Positions 50,952 to 63,922 of a DNA stretch of 64,000 nt are shown here, piece by piece. The DNA comes from Neopestalotiopsis rosae. Lineage: Eukaryota > Ascomycota > Sordariomycetes > Amphisphaeriales > Sporocadaceae. The DNA lies in NCBI GenBank assembly GCA_023078685.1, contig JALGAS010000002.1:682001-746000 (forward strand). Direction: 5' to 3'. Made by a program: the position numbers and the translations under genes. The notes beneath the pieces are model-generated. The model was not told the origin of the DNA. It saw nothing but the letters and a program-made list of their open reading frames with translations, and searched no databases. The first letter of the stretch is position 1. Every line of letters begins with the position of its first letter.

Positions 50952-53900
50952 TCAGACTATGGTAGCACCACTATTGAGTTGAATACAGTTGTTCAAGAGA
51001 ATGGCTCCTTCGTGTAGAAGCTCCCAGCGGCTCGTCTCGAACGAGTTCTTGAGAAAGAACAAAAGAGCACTATTGTGGTTGACGCCTCTTGTCAATTTTA
51101 GGTCGTCGGGAGTGTCAATCGAGCCGAACCGACGCAGATAATCCTTCATCGGTCCAATCGACTCTTGCATGGTTGATGGAGAAGGCGAATTCGGACACGA
51201 TCCCTCCAAGGCAAAGCCGTAGCACCAGACCACGAGAGCTGCAAAATAAAGCACCCATGGCCGATTAAGCAGCACATCGTCTCTGGCAACATACGTCTCG
51301 CCCATGGCTCGGTACCTATTCGAGACGTCCGAGTTTGTTTCGTCCGCTAGCAGAACTGAAGCAAGGAATTTGAGCGCATAAAAGGTTGCATCTCTCGCCT
51401 TGGCCGTTGGTGCCCAATTGTCCTTCATTCGCCTCTGGGCGCTGCTGAGGTCTTGGTTTCCAATCGCCCGGCCGAGTAGACGCTTTGCGCGTGCGAAGAT
51501 TTGGCAGTCAACAATGTCCACATGCATGGCCATGTGTGCCAGGTGATGCAGGACTGTACGGCTCTCGAATACAACATTTGCCTCGCTCCGCCTTTCATAA
51601 CTATACGGGTCCGCGACCTGTTCATTGCGCTGAAGCGACTTGTCAAAGTCGGTTTTCCACATATCGAATGCTTTGGTCAGAGTACTACGCCACTTATCGC
51701 GGCCGCCCAACGCTTGGGTCACTCCACCACCGAGCGAAGTCACTTGAAGGTCCCGTTGGTTCATATGCCAGCTCACGCTCAGTAAACCTGCCATGAGGAC
51801 CTGTCTTCCAAAGGAGTTGGTTCGCACCTCCTGTCCGTTCAGGGTGCGCTTTAGCCCTTCCAAGAACGATATCGGTTTGATACCATTGGACATTAGGTTC
51901 GCCTCCGTTCTGCCTACCTCTGCACCACTACCAGCCTTCCAAAGCTGGTCGTCGCACGGGAGAGGCAGTCGCATTTCATGAGCAACCATGACAGTAGAGT
52001 GTCCAAACATGGTTGCATGAATGGAGTCTATGAGGAACGCGGCAAACGCCACCCGACGAGTCGATTCATTGGTAATCCAGTGGTTCCACCACTCATCAGG
52101 GGTGTTCGCTACACCAGAGGTAGAAGAGTGTCTCGAGCCATTTTTATCGTCCCGTGGGTTGGGAGGAGAATCGATTGCAGATTTGCCAATCAGTGACCTT
52201 CCTCTACGCATCAGAGTAATAGTCGTCGCGTGGTGGATATGTGCGCGCTCGTGAAGTTCTCGCGTCGAGTACATCTTTTCGTACAATTCTAGAAGCAACA
52301 ACGCCTGGAAGATCCAAAGCTTTGCTGGGGGCCGGCTGTTTGCGTCCATGAAGATTTCCCATCGAACATGCCAAGCCAGGAAGTTCGACAGCTGAGCACC
52401 CGCTCTCATGACTGGATTTCCATGGGTTCTGTCGAGACAGGAGGCGCCAATCGCCATGACGGCCAGAAGAAGTAGAGTGGGGATCTTGTCAGGAGAGAAC
52501 GTTGGCTTGTGCAGGATCGGAATCTGATCGCTAAAATGTACCCAGTAGGAACTAATGTATGCCTGCATCATTTTGCGGCTCAGCATGTGATGCTCATCGC
52601 TTCGATCACCTTCAAGGATGTTATCACGTTGTCGCTCAATTGGCGCTTGATCTTTCTCGTGGAAACGGTCTTTGATGAAGTCGAAAATCTCCTGGCTCTT
52701 CTCCTCGGAAAGCAGAGACTCCGGTAGGTTCTGGTCAAGGAGGTTCGTCACGGACATGACCTGCTGTGGCTGGTTCGATGGAGGGAAGTAGCCTAGCGGC
52801 GTACCCTCATTGGCATAATATGGTATACTATATTGCGACTGGAAATCTCCATAGCTAAGAAGTGTCAATGAAATGCGTGCGTCAGCTTTGCAGGGGAAAT
52901 CTTACTGAGAGAATTGACCAGGAGGCATTACGTGCCCGACGGATGGGGAACCATCAGGATTATTGGTGTTAAAAAGGTAAGTGATGAAGTCTTCAGGTAT
53001 CGTGATATACGGAGACTTATTTAAGCCTCCGTCTGGCCCAAACACTGGTATCGTGGTTTGACTTGCCATTTGGTCCAAGAGCATCATTTCTCCAGAGGTC
53101 TGAGCATGAGAGGGATCAGTATACTCGCTGTTGGTAGCAGGAGTATATGACTGGCTCGCATCTCCTGCTGCACCAGAGGATGATGCCGTAGAGAAATCTG
53201 AAGGAGGCAAAGTGAATGGAGGGAAATTACTTTGTGCCACATACGGCCCTGTGGGTGTCGACTGAGGGGTGTGTGTCTGTTGGCCAGGATAGCCATGTTG
53301 GCCAGAACCAGGTGACATGACACCATAAGGGCCTACATTCGTCTGCACACCTGGTCGTGGATGGGCTGAGGGCGACTGGTGAGGGTGCCTTTGATTCATA
53401 CTGTTTCCATAACTGCTGTCTGACGGTGTGTAGTTGTCCATTCCTGGGCCGAGGCCATGAGGATATACGGGAGGTGTTGAAGAGATGGGTGTATATGGAC
53501 TAGCTCCCGGGCCAGCACTTGGTTTAGGGAATCCTGCGCCTGAGCGGTTGGTCTCTGGTGAAATAGATCCTGACGGTATAGACATGGTCATGGAGTCTTT
53601 CCTGCTCAGGGCCGAGCCCTTTGCAGTGTGGCGGTCCATGTGGCGATTGCGCAGATCCTGTCGGACAAATTCACGCGTACAACCGGGATGTGTACACTTA
53701 TAGATATGTTTTGGCTCATGGTTCAACTGATGGCGATAGCTTTTACGATTATTAGTCATAAGGGCATATGAGAGAGGTAAGACGAAACTTACAGATGTTC
53801 GGCTCGAGAATAACTTTTACCACAGCCAGGGGTTGGGCATTCAAACTTCTTGTCGAGGCCCTTGCGACTCCTTCGCCTCTTTCTATGTGGTCCGGCTTCA

Positions 53901-54127
53901 TCATCGTTGGACGAACCCCCATTCTTGGGGTCCAGATCCCCCTCTGCGTCCAGTTCATGGTCGCTTTTCTCCCTGGGATCCTTGCCTTCTAGTGAATCCC
54001 TGATCGATGCATCGGGATTCATGATATGAGAAGTTGCGCCTTGCATCTTAGCGATAATGGGCGATGCACGCGCGACAGGCAAAGTCGCTTGAATCTCCCC
54101 TGGTCGCAAAGCAACAAGTGATGACAT
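50952..54127 (-). CDS. C2H2 zinc-finger transcription factor with fungal-specific domain
   Basis: A nuclear regulator combining two C2H2 fingers with the fungal-specific transcription factor domain usually paired with Zn2Cys6 motifs. Exons: 54127-53793, 53739-52906 and 52854-50952, giving 1,023 aa. Finger 1 crosses the first intron (ECPTPGCGKSYSRAEHL joined to YRHQLNH), and finger 2 is YKCTHPGCTREFVRQDLRNRH. A basic stretch HRKRRRSRKG precedes them and may be the nuclear signal. Residues about 155-385 are Pro/Ser/Gly/Gln-rich and disordered. The regulatory domain starts near residue 440 (AYISSYWVHFSDQIPILHKPTF, LLLAVMAIGASCLDR). I chose the first in-frame ATG at 54127; the frame stays open up to 54325 with no ATG, so an upstream exon joined at an AG near 54330 is possible. 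Architecture resembles fission-yeast Klf1-type factors. Targets cannot be inferred. Confidence 0.87.
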
Positions 54128-57100
54128 GTTCCAGTCAATGATACCCAAGGACAGTTGAGGATCGAGTGACAGTCCAAATCTGGAATCAACCGGGACCACC
54201 TCAGCTACAGGTTGTCGTAAACGATGCAGGCGACCGTACTGAGTCCCAGATACTGCAGTACCTGTACGAGAAGAACTTTTCCCGAGTGAGGAGGACACTG
54301 AGTTTGACGCTTCGTCTGACAACAAGTCTGCTCAGCTATATTCCTTTAATCCGGTGAAGACTTCTGAGAAGACTGCGCTTGCGAGAAGTCGACAGCGAGT
54401 CAGGCGCCGTGGGCCTCCAAATCGTATTTCCAATATAACTCAATAACGAGCTGAGGAAGTGCTTAGGTCATTGTTGGCTTCCAAGCATTGGCCAAACGTA
54501 TGAATATGTACACACGATGCACGTTGATAGCGTCCCGGTTAATGGTGAACGAGGGCACCTATGGATGTACAGAATCCCACAGTGTGTAGACGTCCATCAG
54601 CTTGTGTGTTGTTCGATACAATGATCTTGAAGACACCTGCAGAATAGTAAGTTATAGTCCTTTGGAACACATTTGATCACTAAAGTTCAGATTCATCCTC
54701 GAAACAGGAAAACAGGACTGATCCAGCACACATGAAAACAAGAGTGATAGGCAGGTCGAGGTAAGCAACGAGTGGGGTAATGAATCCGCAGCAGCAGTTC
54801 TAGCAGTACTGAATTCCTAACTTCAGGCGGGAAGCGGGTACTGGTAGCAACTTTCGGCCATCAGTGCCGCCACCACGTATTGGCGAAGCGACCCAGTGGG
54901 CATGGCCCGTTGAACCAGGGTTCCGTCCTTCTCCTCGACCCAAGTAATGCTGAGGGAGGGGAAAAATACCCGGAAAGCCCCAGACGCTTGTCAAGGCCAG
55001 CCTGGAAGGAAATGTGCATATTGGATATTCGGCGTTGAGCTTGATGGGCACTCTCTTGAAGTACTGTAATGGCCGAAAAAGGCCTTGGATGAGGGTGCGA
55101 GCCCACGTGTTGTACGAAGTGTTAGAAGATGCGGCATTCAAGCGGCCAGTTGGCGGGGATTTCCTCGTCTGTGTACAATATATACGCAATTCGAGCGGGT
55201 ATGGCAAGAAGGCTGTAAGGGGATGAGGGAACAAGGTGAAAGACAAGACAGCCAAGCAGCAGCAACAGCAGCGGCAGTAGCATTAGCAGCGTGCCTCGCC
55301 GTTGTAGTAAGGGAATCAAGCCAAGGCTACTGTAAGGAGATAGTTTTGGTTACGTACGTGCTCGCGGGCTGCGATGTGTGGCCAAAACGTGGAGAGACTG
55401 AGATATGTTGCTGGGAACCGACGAGACGCAACTTTGGGCAACTTCTTTCTGTGTGTACGGAGCACGAGCAAAAGAGATGCGGAGAACCGAGCAAGCTCAC
55501 GATCACCCAGACGGCAACATGAGGACAAGGGGAAAAAGGCGGAAACTCCGTCAGGAACTTCTTTTAGGGGCCCGAAATCAACAGTAGCAACGGGCGCCAG
55601 GCTCCATCGACAAGTTAGACAATGAGAATCAAACTTCGGGACGCGCGTGGTGCTATGCTTGTGCTTTTCGGGGCAGTCGTGGGTCGAAGTCAAAGCAGAA
55701 CCTGGAGAAATAACCTCGAGCGACGGACAACGTGGGGGGCTTTTGGGTCTTAAGCAACGGCGGGCGCTCGGGTAGCCGCGACGATCCAACCCACGGGGTC
55801 CAAATCAGTCAGTCCAGCGGGCGGGCGGGCAAAAAGTGGCAGGGTCGAGTTTAGTGTGTGTGTAGCCTGTCCTGCCTGTCTGCTGCTCGAGGGCCTGGTC
55901 TAGTACCTGTAGGCTGTATGTAGCTTGAGTGCAGGAAACGTCGGTACGTACTGTGTGGTAGTGAAGGTACGTACGACAAGGTAGGTAGCAGGTATGTAGT
56001 CACTGCCCGTTCATTCAATGAAACGAAAGTCTCCAAGGCATGTTTTTAATTGTCGAGTTCATTTCATTCTTGATGTGGGCACCGACTGTCCAGCACAGTC
56101 CCAGTTCGCCCCTCCAGTACAAATAATCCTGGTTAGTTCAGGTTGCTGCGAGCGCATGGCATGGCATGGGCTGGCTTTTGGCTGGGTGATGAATTGAGAG
56201 AATTCAAAAGAGATGGATGGGCACCATGCTTGCTTGCAACACCACCGTGGGGCCAGCTAAGGTATTTACACTATGTATTATTCCGCAAGGCTCCAGGTCT
56301 CCTCGTCGGTCGCCCAGTGTATCGAAACGAAGCAACCGACTGGGTGGATTTAGACTGAACGAGGAACAGTTGCTTGTCCATGATGCATTGAGGCGGGATA
56401 CTCGCCTTGTTTTGCTTTTCGATTTTCAGCAAGTAGCTAAGGTTAGGTACTATACATGGGGATAGTCTGTACTTTGCATCAACAAGATTTATACGGACTA
56501 GAATATGGGGAAGCCAGACGACGCTACATTGCATATCCGCGCAATGATCAAGCCTCACGAGCCTGCATTTGTGTACCCGATGCTTAGCAGCAATAGTGCC
56601 CGCCGGCTAGGTAGATTAGTGCAATGAAAATAGGGTACAACTTTAGGGTTGGTAATGTAATGTTATGTCTAGTTCCATCAGGTCCACGGGTATTGATGAT
56701 GTGTGTGGTCGTATGCGAAACTTTCTTGACTTCATGTGAAGTCCGGTTCAAAAGTTCCGTTCCGTCACCATGCCCCAAATTTCCATATCTGATATATCTT
56801 GGGCCAAACAACAATGATATCCAGTCCCTCGAATCTGCCAATCCTGGGTGAGATTCAGGGAATCGCCCACCGGGTCGAACAGCCTCAGCCCTGCTCGACG
56901 CCTTATCTCTCTGATGATTATCTTGATCCCGGATAAGATAGAAGAGTGAGACGGCTCCTCCATCTCCGGACCAAAGTAGGATTGGAGTGATTACTGAGCC
57001 ACATGGGGATTTGGATAGATAGACGGGAAAGCCAGTTTCAGCTTACAACCACTATACCATGTATCGATGATGGAGGGAGGTGGCGAGATCATGATTCTTT

Positions 57101-60100
57101 TCGAGAACACTGTTGATTTATTTTGGCAGAAAGTACGGTAGTGTTGCCTTTCTGTTGTCAGTTCAGCATCGTGACCACACTGTGACCAGCGTAGGTACGG
57201 CATATTCACGTCTGATCCCCGCCCCTGTCCTGGAAGGGTGTCTCGAGCGTGCAGTTCGGCTGTGATCAGCGCGCTTGTAACCTAGGCCCTTGTGACACCC
57301 AAACGAACCCCCCCTCCTCGCCCTGGAAAGTTTTATACTTGGCATATCCGGACAAACTACCTACGGGCGAGGGCAGTGTGTGGAATATCCTGTTGCTACG
57401 GTTTGCAGCTTTCCAGCGTCTCGGCGCTTGACCATGTCCAGCAATAGGGAATAAATACGAGCGACAACCGCGAATCCACACACATTTGAGAAGAAAGTGC
57501 CCGAAAGGAAGGCGAATGGATGCCCAGGAAGTAGATGCAGTATTCTCTCTTGGCGACCCCACCGACATACCACGGGATGGACGGCCAACGCCGGTTTTAC
57601 CACGACGGAAAAGAAAAAAAACTGGAGCGACCGATCTGACGATGGTGGATGCCAGCATGGCCAAGCATGCAAAGAAGCCTCTTTGAACTTTCCGATACCT
57701 TGAAGGCAATCTCTCCCATGCATTGGACTGACTGTAACTGGTATGCACTCCGTCAAGATGACACGCGTGTAGTAGGTGGATTGTATTCTTCGAAACGTTT
57801 TGAACACGATGCTCAGGGTATATTATTTGCGGCATTCTTTTCATCTAAACCCGTTCAACCTGAACGAATAGATAGCAAATGTGTATTCCATCGATTTCGG
57901 TTAGGGCAGCCGGGCGTCTTTGGCGAACCTGAGGGATATTCGAGCCTCCCAGAAACCCCTGCTGCTCTTCTCAGCTTTGCCCTCCTCTAACCAAGTAATG
58001 TGCATTATGTAGGTATTGGGAACGCGTCAGGCACGCGACCCTCGCTTGCATTCTCAATCCCACGGCTTACATGGCCGGCTTGCAGTTTTGATCATAGTCA
58101 GGGAAAAAGCATTAATTAGCGACAGAAAGACCCTTGGTGGGAAGAAGTGTTAATTCATCTGATATCGAGCGAAAAAGGTTCAACGCCAGGCAAGGACAGG
58201 GCGTTGTCATCAGTCTAGGCAAGGTTGCCCCCCATTGTCCCCCCTCCCATCATTCAGTGGGTGGCCACTACCAAGATCGACCCCGGACGGATCCCATGGA
58301 TACATGGTACATGCTAGAGTCTAGTGTGGGGTAAGGGGCCATGGATAAGATCTATCCCGTCTCCCGCTCCTTGATTGGCTCATTTTGCCAACAATGGACA
58401 ATAACCTGCATTTTGGAGGCTGTTCTACTGCTTCTTGTGAGCGCTGGATCTGACTGCGTACCGATTTATTCGGTTTGCCCAGCTGGCACTCGATGGCTGA
58501 CGACGCAAAATACTTCCAATTGTCCATGTATAGATGATTGGGCGCAGATGGACTTGGTGCTCAAAGTGTATCTCCTTTCAGGCTCTGCTGACGACGAGGA
58601 GACAGGATACCTCTTATCCATTATGCCCGATTTCGAGACACTGATGAAGGGGTGCATCGATTGTTTTGCTCCGTGCCAGACCGTATGCATATTTCAGCTC
58701 GTCTGTTACCGCAGATCACTTTTCAGTGATTCATGGAACAAGATCTCGTCCAGGAATATTCTTGGCCTATGACTCCGTTGGCTCGGGACGCTAAGAACAA
58801 GTGGCTTCCCAGGCAGTGATTGGGAACCGAGCCAACATCGTTTATCTCCATGTGTGCATATGGCATACCGAAGCGCCCGTCGATAGGGTCTGGCGCCTTT
58901 GCTGGGACATCAGGTCGTGTTAGTTTCTCTGACGTTGGCACTGTATGACAAGCCTCCAGCGGATCGCCCATCATCAGCAAGATCATCATCATCACCATCA
59001 ATACAATGACAGCTCAGCTGTGCCACATCCGGGCCTAGGTGTCGATCGAACTTTCTGACTAGCCCACGGCTCGCCGAACATGACCATTCTATGCTTCCTT
59101 CTTTCAGCTAGCAAGATAGCCGTAAGCCAGAAGAAACGTACACAACACCACATACAGCAGACATACATGTCGTGATGCAGAGACGAAAGAACATATGCAG
59201 TAAGTGCTTCGTAAGGCTGGTGTTACACATAGACGAGAGACATGTCAGACCAAAACGACAAAATACTCTCCGCGTTGCAACCTACCCCAGACTTGCCGGC
59301 AGGCATTGCCCGTCCATGTCTACATAACCACGAGGTTTAAGGGGAGCGCGGCATCAAAAAACCAGAGTGTGAACGTGGGGGTATGACGGGCGGGTTGGCG
59401 GGAAGCATTATTCATTAAATGCTTGAATGGTTCATCCCGAAGCAACACCAGAATCTTTTTTTTGCAGAATGCCGGTAATGCGTCTCCTGATCTACGTTAG
59501 GGACAAATCTTCAGCCTCTACGCTCGTACCTAACCTGGCTCAGTCTAGCAAAGCCACGTACCCAGGTCTCACCCATTCTATTTTCCTATCCATTGCTAGA
59601 TGGATGGCTGGAGGAATCTTGGTGGGCAGCCATGCCACATGACTTTTCAAATCTGCAAGCTTCGGGAGGTGAAAGATGTGATTTGCCGCTGGCTTCTAGT
59701 CTCCGAAAAGCAATGCTGTTATGTCTTGCCCATTCATTCATTCATCGAGACGAGAATGAACTCCCGCCGCCTAACCCCCCAGCAATCAATCTTAGTTTCC
59801 CGCGCTAGAGACCTGCACCTCGATGAAAGCAGCCATTCAAGCCCATTCAATCATTGTAACCCATGGGTAAAGATCCCAGAGAGCTCTCGTCACGCATTGA
59901 GGCGGGAAGTGTACGAAGAGATGCCTAGACTTTCTAGTTGCCGTTCTTGGATCCATGATCGCCGATGGGGTTAGATTTTCGGTAACAATGCTAATCTGGA
60001 GTCCGGGTTTCTGTCTGCCAGGCACAACTGCTTTGACAGTCGAGATCGACAAATTTTGTGACAGTGTACGAAGTAATAAAGTGCTGTCTGGTATGGTGGC

Positions 60101-61469
60101 ACACCCACCTTCCACCCCGCCTGCTCGAGTCCCGACACAGCAGCCGCACGTCGCATACTCGTTTCTCGGCGCATACGAGCCTTTAATGCAAAGTTGCCGA
60201 ATTCCAGAGACGCGCAATACCAGATATAGAAGCTATGAATTGGAGAGAAAAAAAAAAAGAAAAAAAAAAGCCCTTAGCAGAAATGCCGAGAAAAGAGTCA
60301 TACATCCCGTCACGTCCGAGATGGGCAAAACACTAATAACAAATTGCAGCTGGCTCTGTCAACCTTCCGAATATGGCAGACGCACGGAATCCGGGGCGGG
60401 CACGCACAGGGAGTCAGGGACGAGAGCCACTTTTTCTCGGCTAGTAGTGGGGGTAGTGTATCACGGCATGAAACATCTGCCACTGAACCGACGCACCCGG
60501 CTCAGTGACAAATTCTTATTAAAGTACGGAATTATATTCTGAAAATGCTTCGGGTCGTCGAAAATGCTTTAGCCAATTCCAAGTTGCTCCTAGATCAAAT
60601 TATCCAACTATGTGACAACCATTCTGATCTGGCTCAGCTGTCATGATCACATGGGAAAAGCCAACACTTGTCTGTATTATTCATTCCACAATGTCAGCTA
60701 TTCTGAATACATTGGTACTGGAAGCTCTATGCTTAAGATAGGAGACTATTTGTGTTACGTATCAGCGCATTCCTTGTCCTCAGATGAGAGAATACCCTTT
60801 GTTATGTATTGCATTCTAGAATGACAGCCTTCTGAACAGCCGTCTTCATTGCTTCTAGCTAAGGTTAGGTCCAGAAGGTCGCTCAAGCCAGAGACTATAC
60901 CGAGGGAGCGAATCCCGACCTAAACATGGTGTGTTCGTGTAAAGTGTTGTCAAGAACTAAGGAAATAGATACTCTAAATCCCAGCCCTGGCAGAGGAAGG
61001 ACAAACTTGGTGCCAGAATTACTACTCCGATAATTCCGGCACCCCAAAGAATATGACATGGGCGGAAGCTACTGCGAGTTACACCTTGTGTGTTGTCATG
61101 GCATAGTTCGGCGGAGCAACACCGTCGATCCTCGCGCGGCTCCGGGCGCTCTGGACGGCGATATGCACAACCGGGCGATCACGGAAATAGACAGATATGC
61201 GGGCCAAGAAGGTATTCTTGCCCTCGAGGGCGACGGATCGTTGACCTTGTAGCAACGCAACCAGGGCACGATCGTAGTGGCTGGCTTGCACCTCGGTGAA
61301 GATTTTTGGCTAGATCACGGTCGAACAGGCTTTGGTCGTAGGGGGTTCCTAATCCAACTTTCGTCCCAACGTGTTCATGGGATCCATTGCATGGTAACCT
61401 CCTCGGGCGGTCATAGAACCTGAGAGATCGAATGCACTTCAGATTTTGTCTCGAGAAAATATTTTACAA
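54128..61469. other. Long gene-poor region between two regulators
   Basis: Over 7 kb without a recognisable protein. The left end must hold the C2H2 gene promoter. Frames of 143-195 codons at 57266-57844 (-), 58341-58772 (+) and 59955-60542 (+) match nothing I know. There is a GGCGGGCGGGCGGGC run near 55819, TACGTA-rich DNA at 55943-55977, a CAT trinucleotide run near 58982 and an A-rich run at 60248. No inverted repeats, transposase or tRNA were seen. Confidence 0.45.
60248..60269. repeat. A-rich run (A11-G-A10)
   Basis: Low-complexity adenine tract in the gene-poor region. It lies inside a 195-codon frame, encoding its KKKRKKK segment, which argues against that frame being a real gene. Confidence 0.7.
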
Positions 61470-63922
61470 CTATCGAGGCTCGGTGCCAGACTCGGTAGAG
61501 GATTCGATGATCTCCATCATCGCTTGGTTGTGGTAGAACCAGTCTTCCAACTGTGCCCCATTGCCTAGCCACATGATTGGATTGGTTGTTCTCTGCTCGC
61601 TTCCTGCATTGTTTACGGGCATCTGTCCATGCCCAGTACCGCCGCCTTGCCCAACAATGTTGCCCATTCGTTGGAATGATTGTGCCATTCGCTGCTGATG
61701 CTGATCGTCTTGCTGAGGGTTAGGCGCTGTCGCGGCGGAAAATCCCATGGATGCGAGATATGTTTCCATCAAGGCGTCCTCGTCAGTCTGGCACGCTCCC
61801 GGATAGTCTACGTAGCGATGTGCGATAACATATAGAGCTTGGAACAGCCGGTGCATCTTGGTCGCAGATTCCGAAACGGTAGGAGCCGACTTGATGGACT
61901 CGATAAAAGTATGAAGACGCTCGAGGTCTAATTGGTCTCTGGTCTCGATTACGTGGCAAAAGATGACAATGAAGGGTATGAACGGAGCGAATAAGAGCGT
62001 CCTGCACATATTAGCACTCTATGCCAGTGAAGTCGTATGAATCTCTCGAAAGATCGAGCCATTGCTTGACTTACCAGTGCACGTATATCGAAAAGTAGTT
62101 TTCGTTGCTCTGCAGGAGTAACATGCAGCTCTGGTGCTTATCTAGCGTAGCCCGTGCAGCTTCAATGCAGTTGGCGTTGAAAGTTGTAGGCGCATTGAGT
62201 GATCGCGGAGCCGCTCGATACACCATGGTCAGTAATGAGAGGCGGAGAATCTCGTCTGATAGTTTGAAGAATTCCAACAAAGTCTCACCAGTGGCTTGCT
62301 TTGCTATATCGAACCATTTCATCTATGGTGTGATGGTCAGTTTTCAGTAAACTTGTAATATCCGCGGACACGTAATTCTAGCATACGTTGGTCTCTAGTG
62401 TTGCCCTTTCGAGTTCGTGCAGAGCTGAAACGAGAGAATCAACTCTATGCTGCCGTACATCGTGAGGCTGAACAAGTGAGTTTGGGCTGTACAACATCTC
62501 GTATGTATTTCCTTGACACCGGGCAGTTTCGATCCACAGGGCAAAGTATGCAGATAGAGGGCCATGTTTCGGATCAGATGTCGATGGCCGGGGCAACGTG
62601 ATATCCCAGTTAGGAATTGTTGAAGCTCGGCCGAGACGAAGCGAAAGACTCTTGTCGACAAAGTACGCACTCCAAAATAGAAACTTGTTGTAATCAACGT
62701 CGTCTGGTGTATTATTTGCCATTGATTCCGCGCGGTGATATCCCAGAGTCTGACACAACTCTGATGCTTTTGACGATAGTGACCAAGCCAACGAGGGTTT
62801 GGAGATGTCTATTGCGTAAAATGCCTAAAATTCGGATCAGGTATAAAGCATTCCGCGGGCCATCAGGAAGTACTTACGCCAAAAGTGAGGGCGATGATCG
62901 TATTCGAAGTTGCTGGGAGATGTAAAGGCAGATTGGATAAGGCCGTCTCGAGATTATCGCGACACTCCCGAGCATGTTTCAGATACTCCTCTTTCTTGTT
63001 GGCCGGGGCGTGAAATACGAAGTCGGAAAAGAGGGAGTAAAGTCCGGCATTGACATTGATAAAGTCGGCTTCTGAATACTCTTCACAGAAGTACACATTC
63101 ATGCACATATCAGAGAAGCGCTGAAACGGCAGAAACTCGTAGATCCAGCCATGCCCCATAAGCCGTTGAGCTTTACATCTATAGTATCAGCTCGGAACTC
63201 ACGACCGGTTCGAAGTATCCTAGAAGGTACTTACTCTTGGCCAGTTGGATCAGGGGAGCTGCCTTCTCAAGGGAGGCATCTCGCATTGGGGAAGCCTCGA
63301 GCGCTGGACCGGGCTTGCGTTGGGATACGACATCTCGCTCGCAACAGTCTGCTGTCGCAAGCCACTTACAACGTGAGAGAGTGAATCTAAGGACTCGCGC
63401 ATACCATCGCAATCACCACCCATGATCTTTTGCAAGAATTGCTTGGCAAAAAGCGAGTGTGCAGCCATTGAGGAGTCACCTTCCACCACCATTCCATTAG
63501 CAGGCTCAAGATCAGCTGCTCGAGAACCCGAGGCCGACGGCCTGGATTGCGCAGAAGCTCCATCGGATACTTGAGGACTGCCACTGACGGAACGGCGAGC
63601 TGGGTCGATACTTTTCAACAGTTCCAGCAACCCGTTGAGCTTACTGTCTATCTGGTCTATTTTCCTTTCACTAGATCACCAAGAATGGTGGGTTAGAGAA
63701 GCTCAAACATGGGACATTTAAAGAGCAAGGCAAAGATCAAGAGGATCGCCTATGCCCATGGAGGGGAGCCAAATATGATGGGATGGAAGATACGGTTCAA
63801 ACATACTATTGAGGTGTGAGGAGAATACGTGTGCGTTTCTCTTTGACTTTGGTGTCGATCCGGGTACATTCGATCTTCAGGCGTACACAGTGTTGACAGG
63901 GCACTTCTCTGTTACAACGAAC
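61470..63922 (-). CDS. Zn2Cys6 transcription factor, 5' end beyond window
   Basis: A fungal nuclear regulator, incomplete at its N-terminus. Visible exons on the minus strand: 63922-63807, 63670-63370, 63313-63231, 63178-62878, 62824-62387, 62322-62075 and 62001-61470, giving 673 visible aa. The first visible exon carries the second half of the zinc cluster, VRCNREVPCQHCVRLKIEC. The first two cysteines must lie in an exon beyond position 64000, a common intron position in this family. Next come the linker and dimerisation helix (YERKIDQIDSKLNGLLELLK), then the middle homology region (LAKSKCKAQRLMGHGWIYEFLPF, AFYAIDISKPSLAWSLSSKASELCQTLGYHRA). The C-terminus is Gln/Asn-rich. Two junctions need weaker signals: an AAG acceptor at 63314 and a GTACCT donor at 63230, both chosen because they keep frame through conserved blocks. 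Targets are unknown. Confidence 0.85.

Noticed and set aside
57266..57844. 192-codon minus-strand frame in the gene-poor region
   Set aside because: It has an ATG but no recognisable domain, no codon bias, and a basic, irregular composition. I treat it as chance.
58979..58998. CAT trinucleotide run, considered as a coding Met-rich start on the minus strand
   Set aside because: The resulting frame begins with repeated Met codons from the microsatellite and has no other support.
59955..60542. 195-codon plus-strand frame
   Set aside because: It runs through the A11-G-A10 tract (giving KKKRKKK) and has no family resemblance; probably chance.
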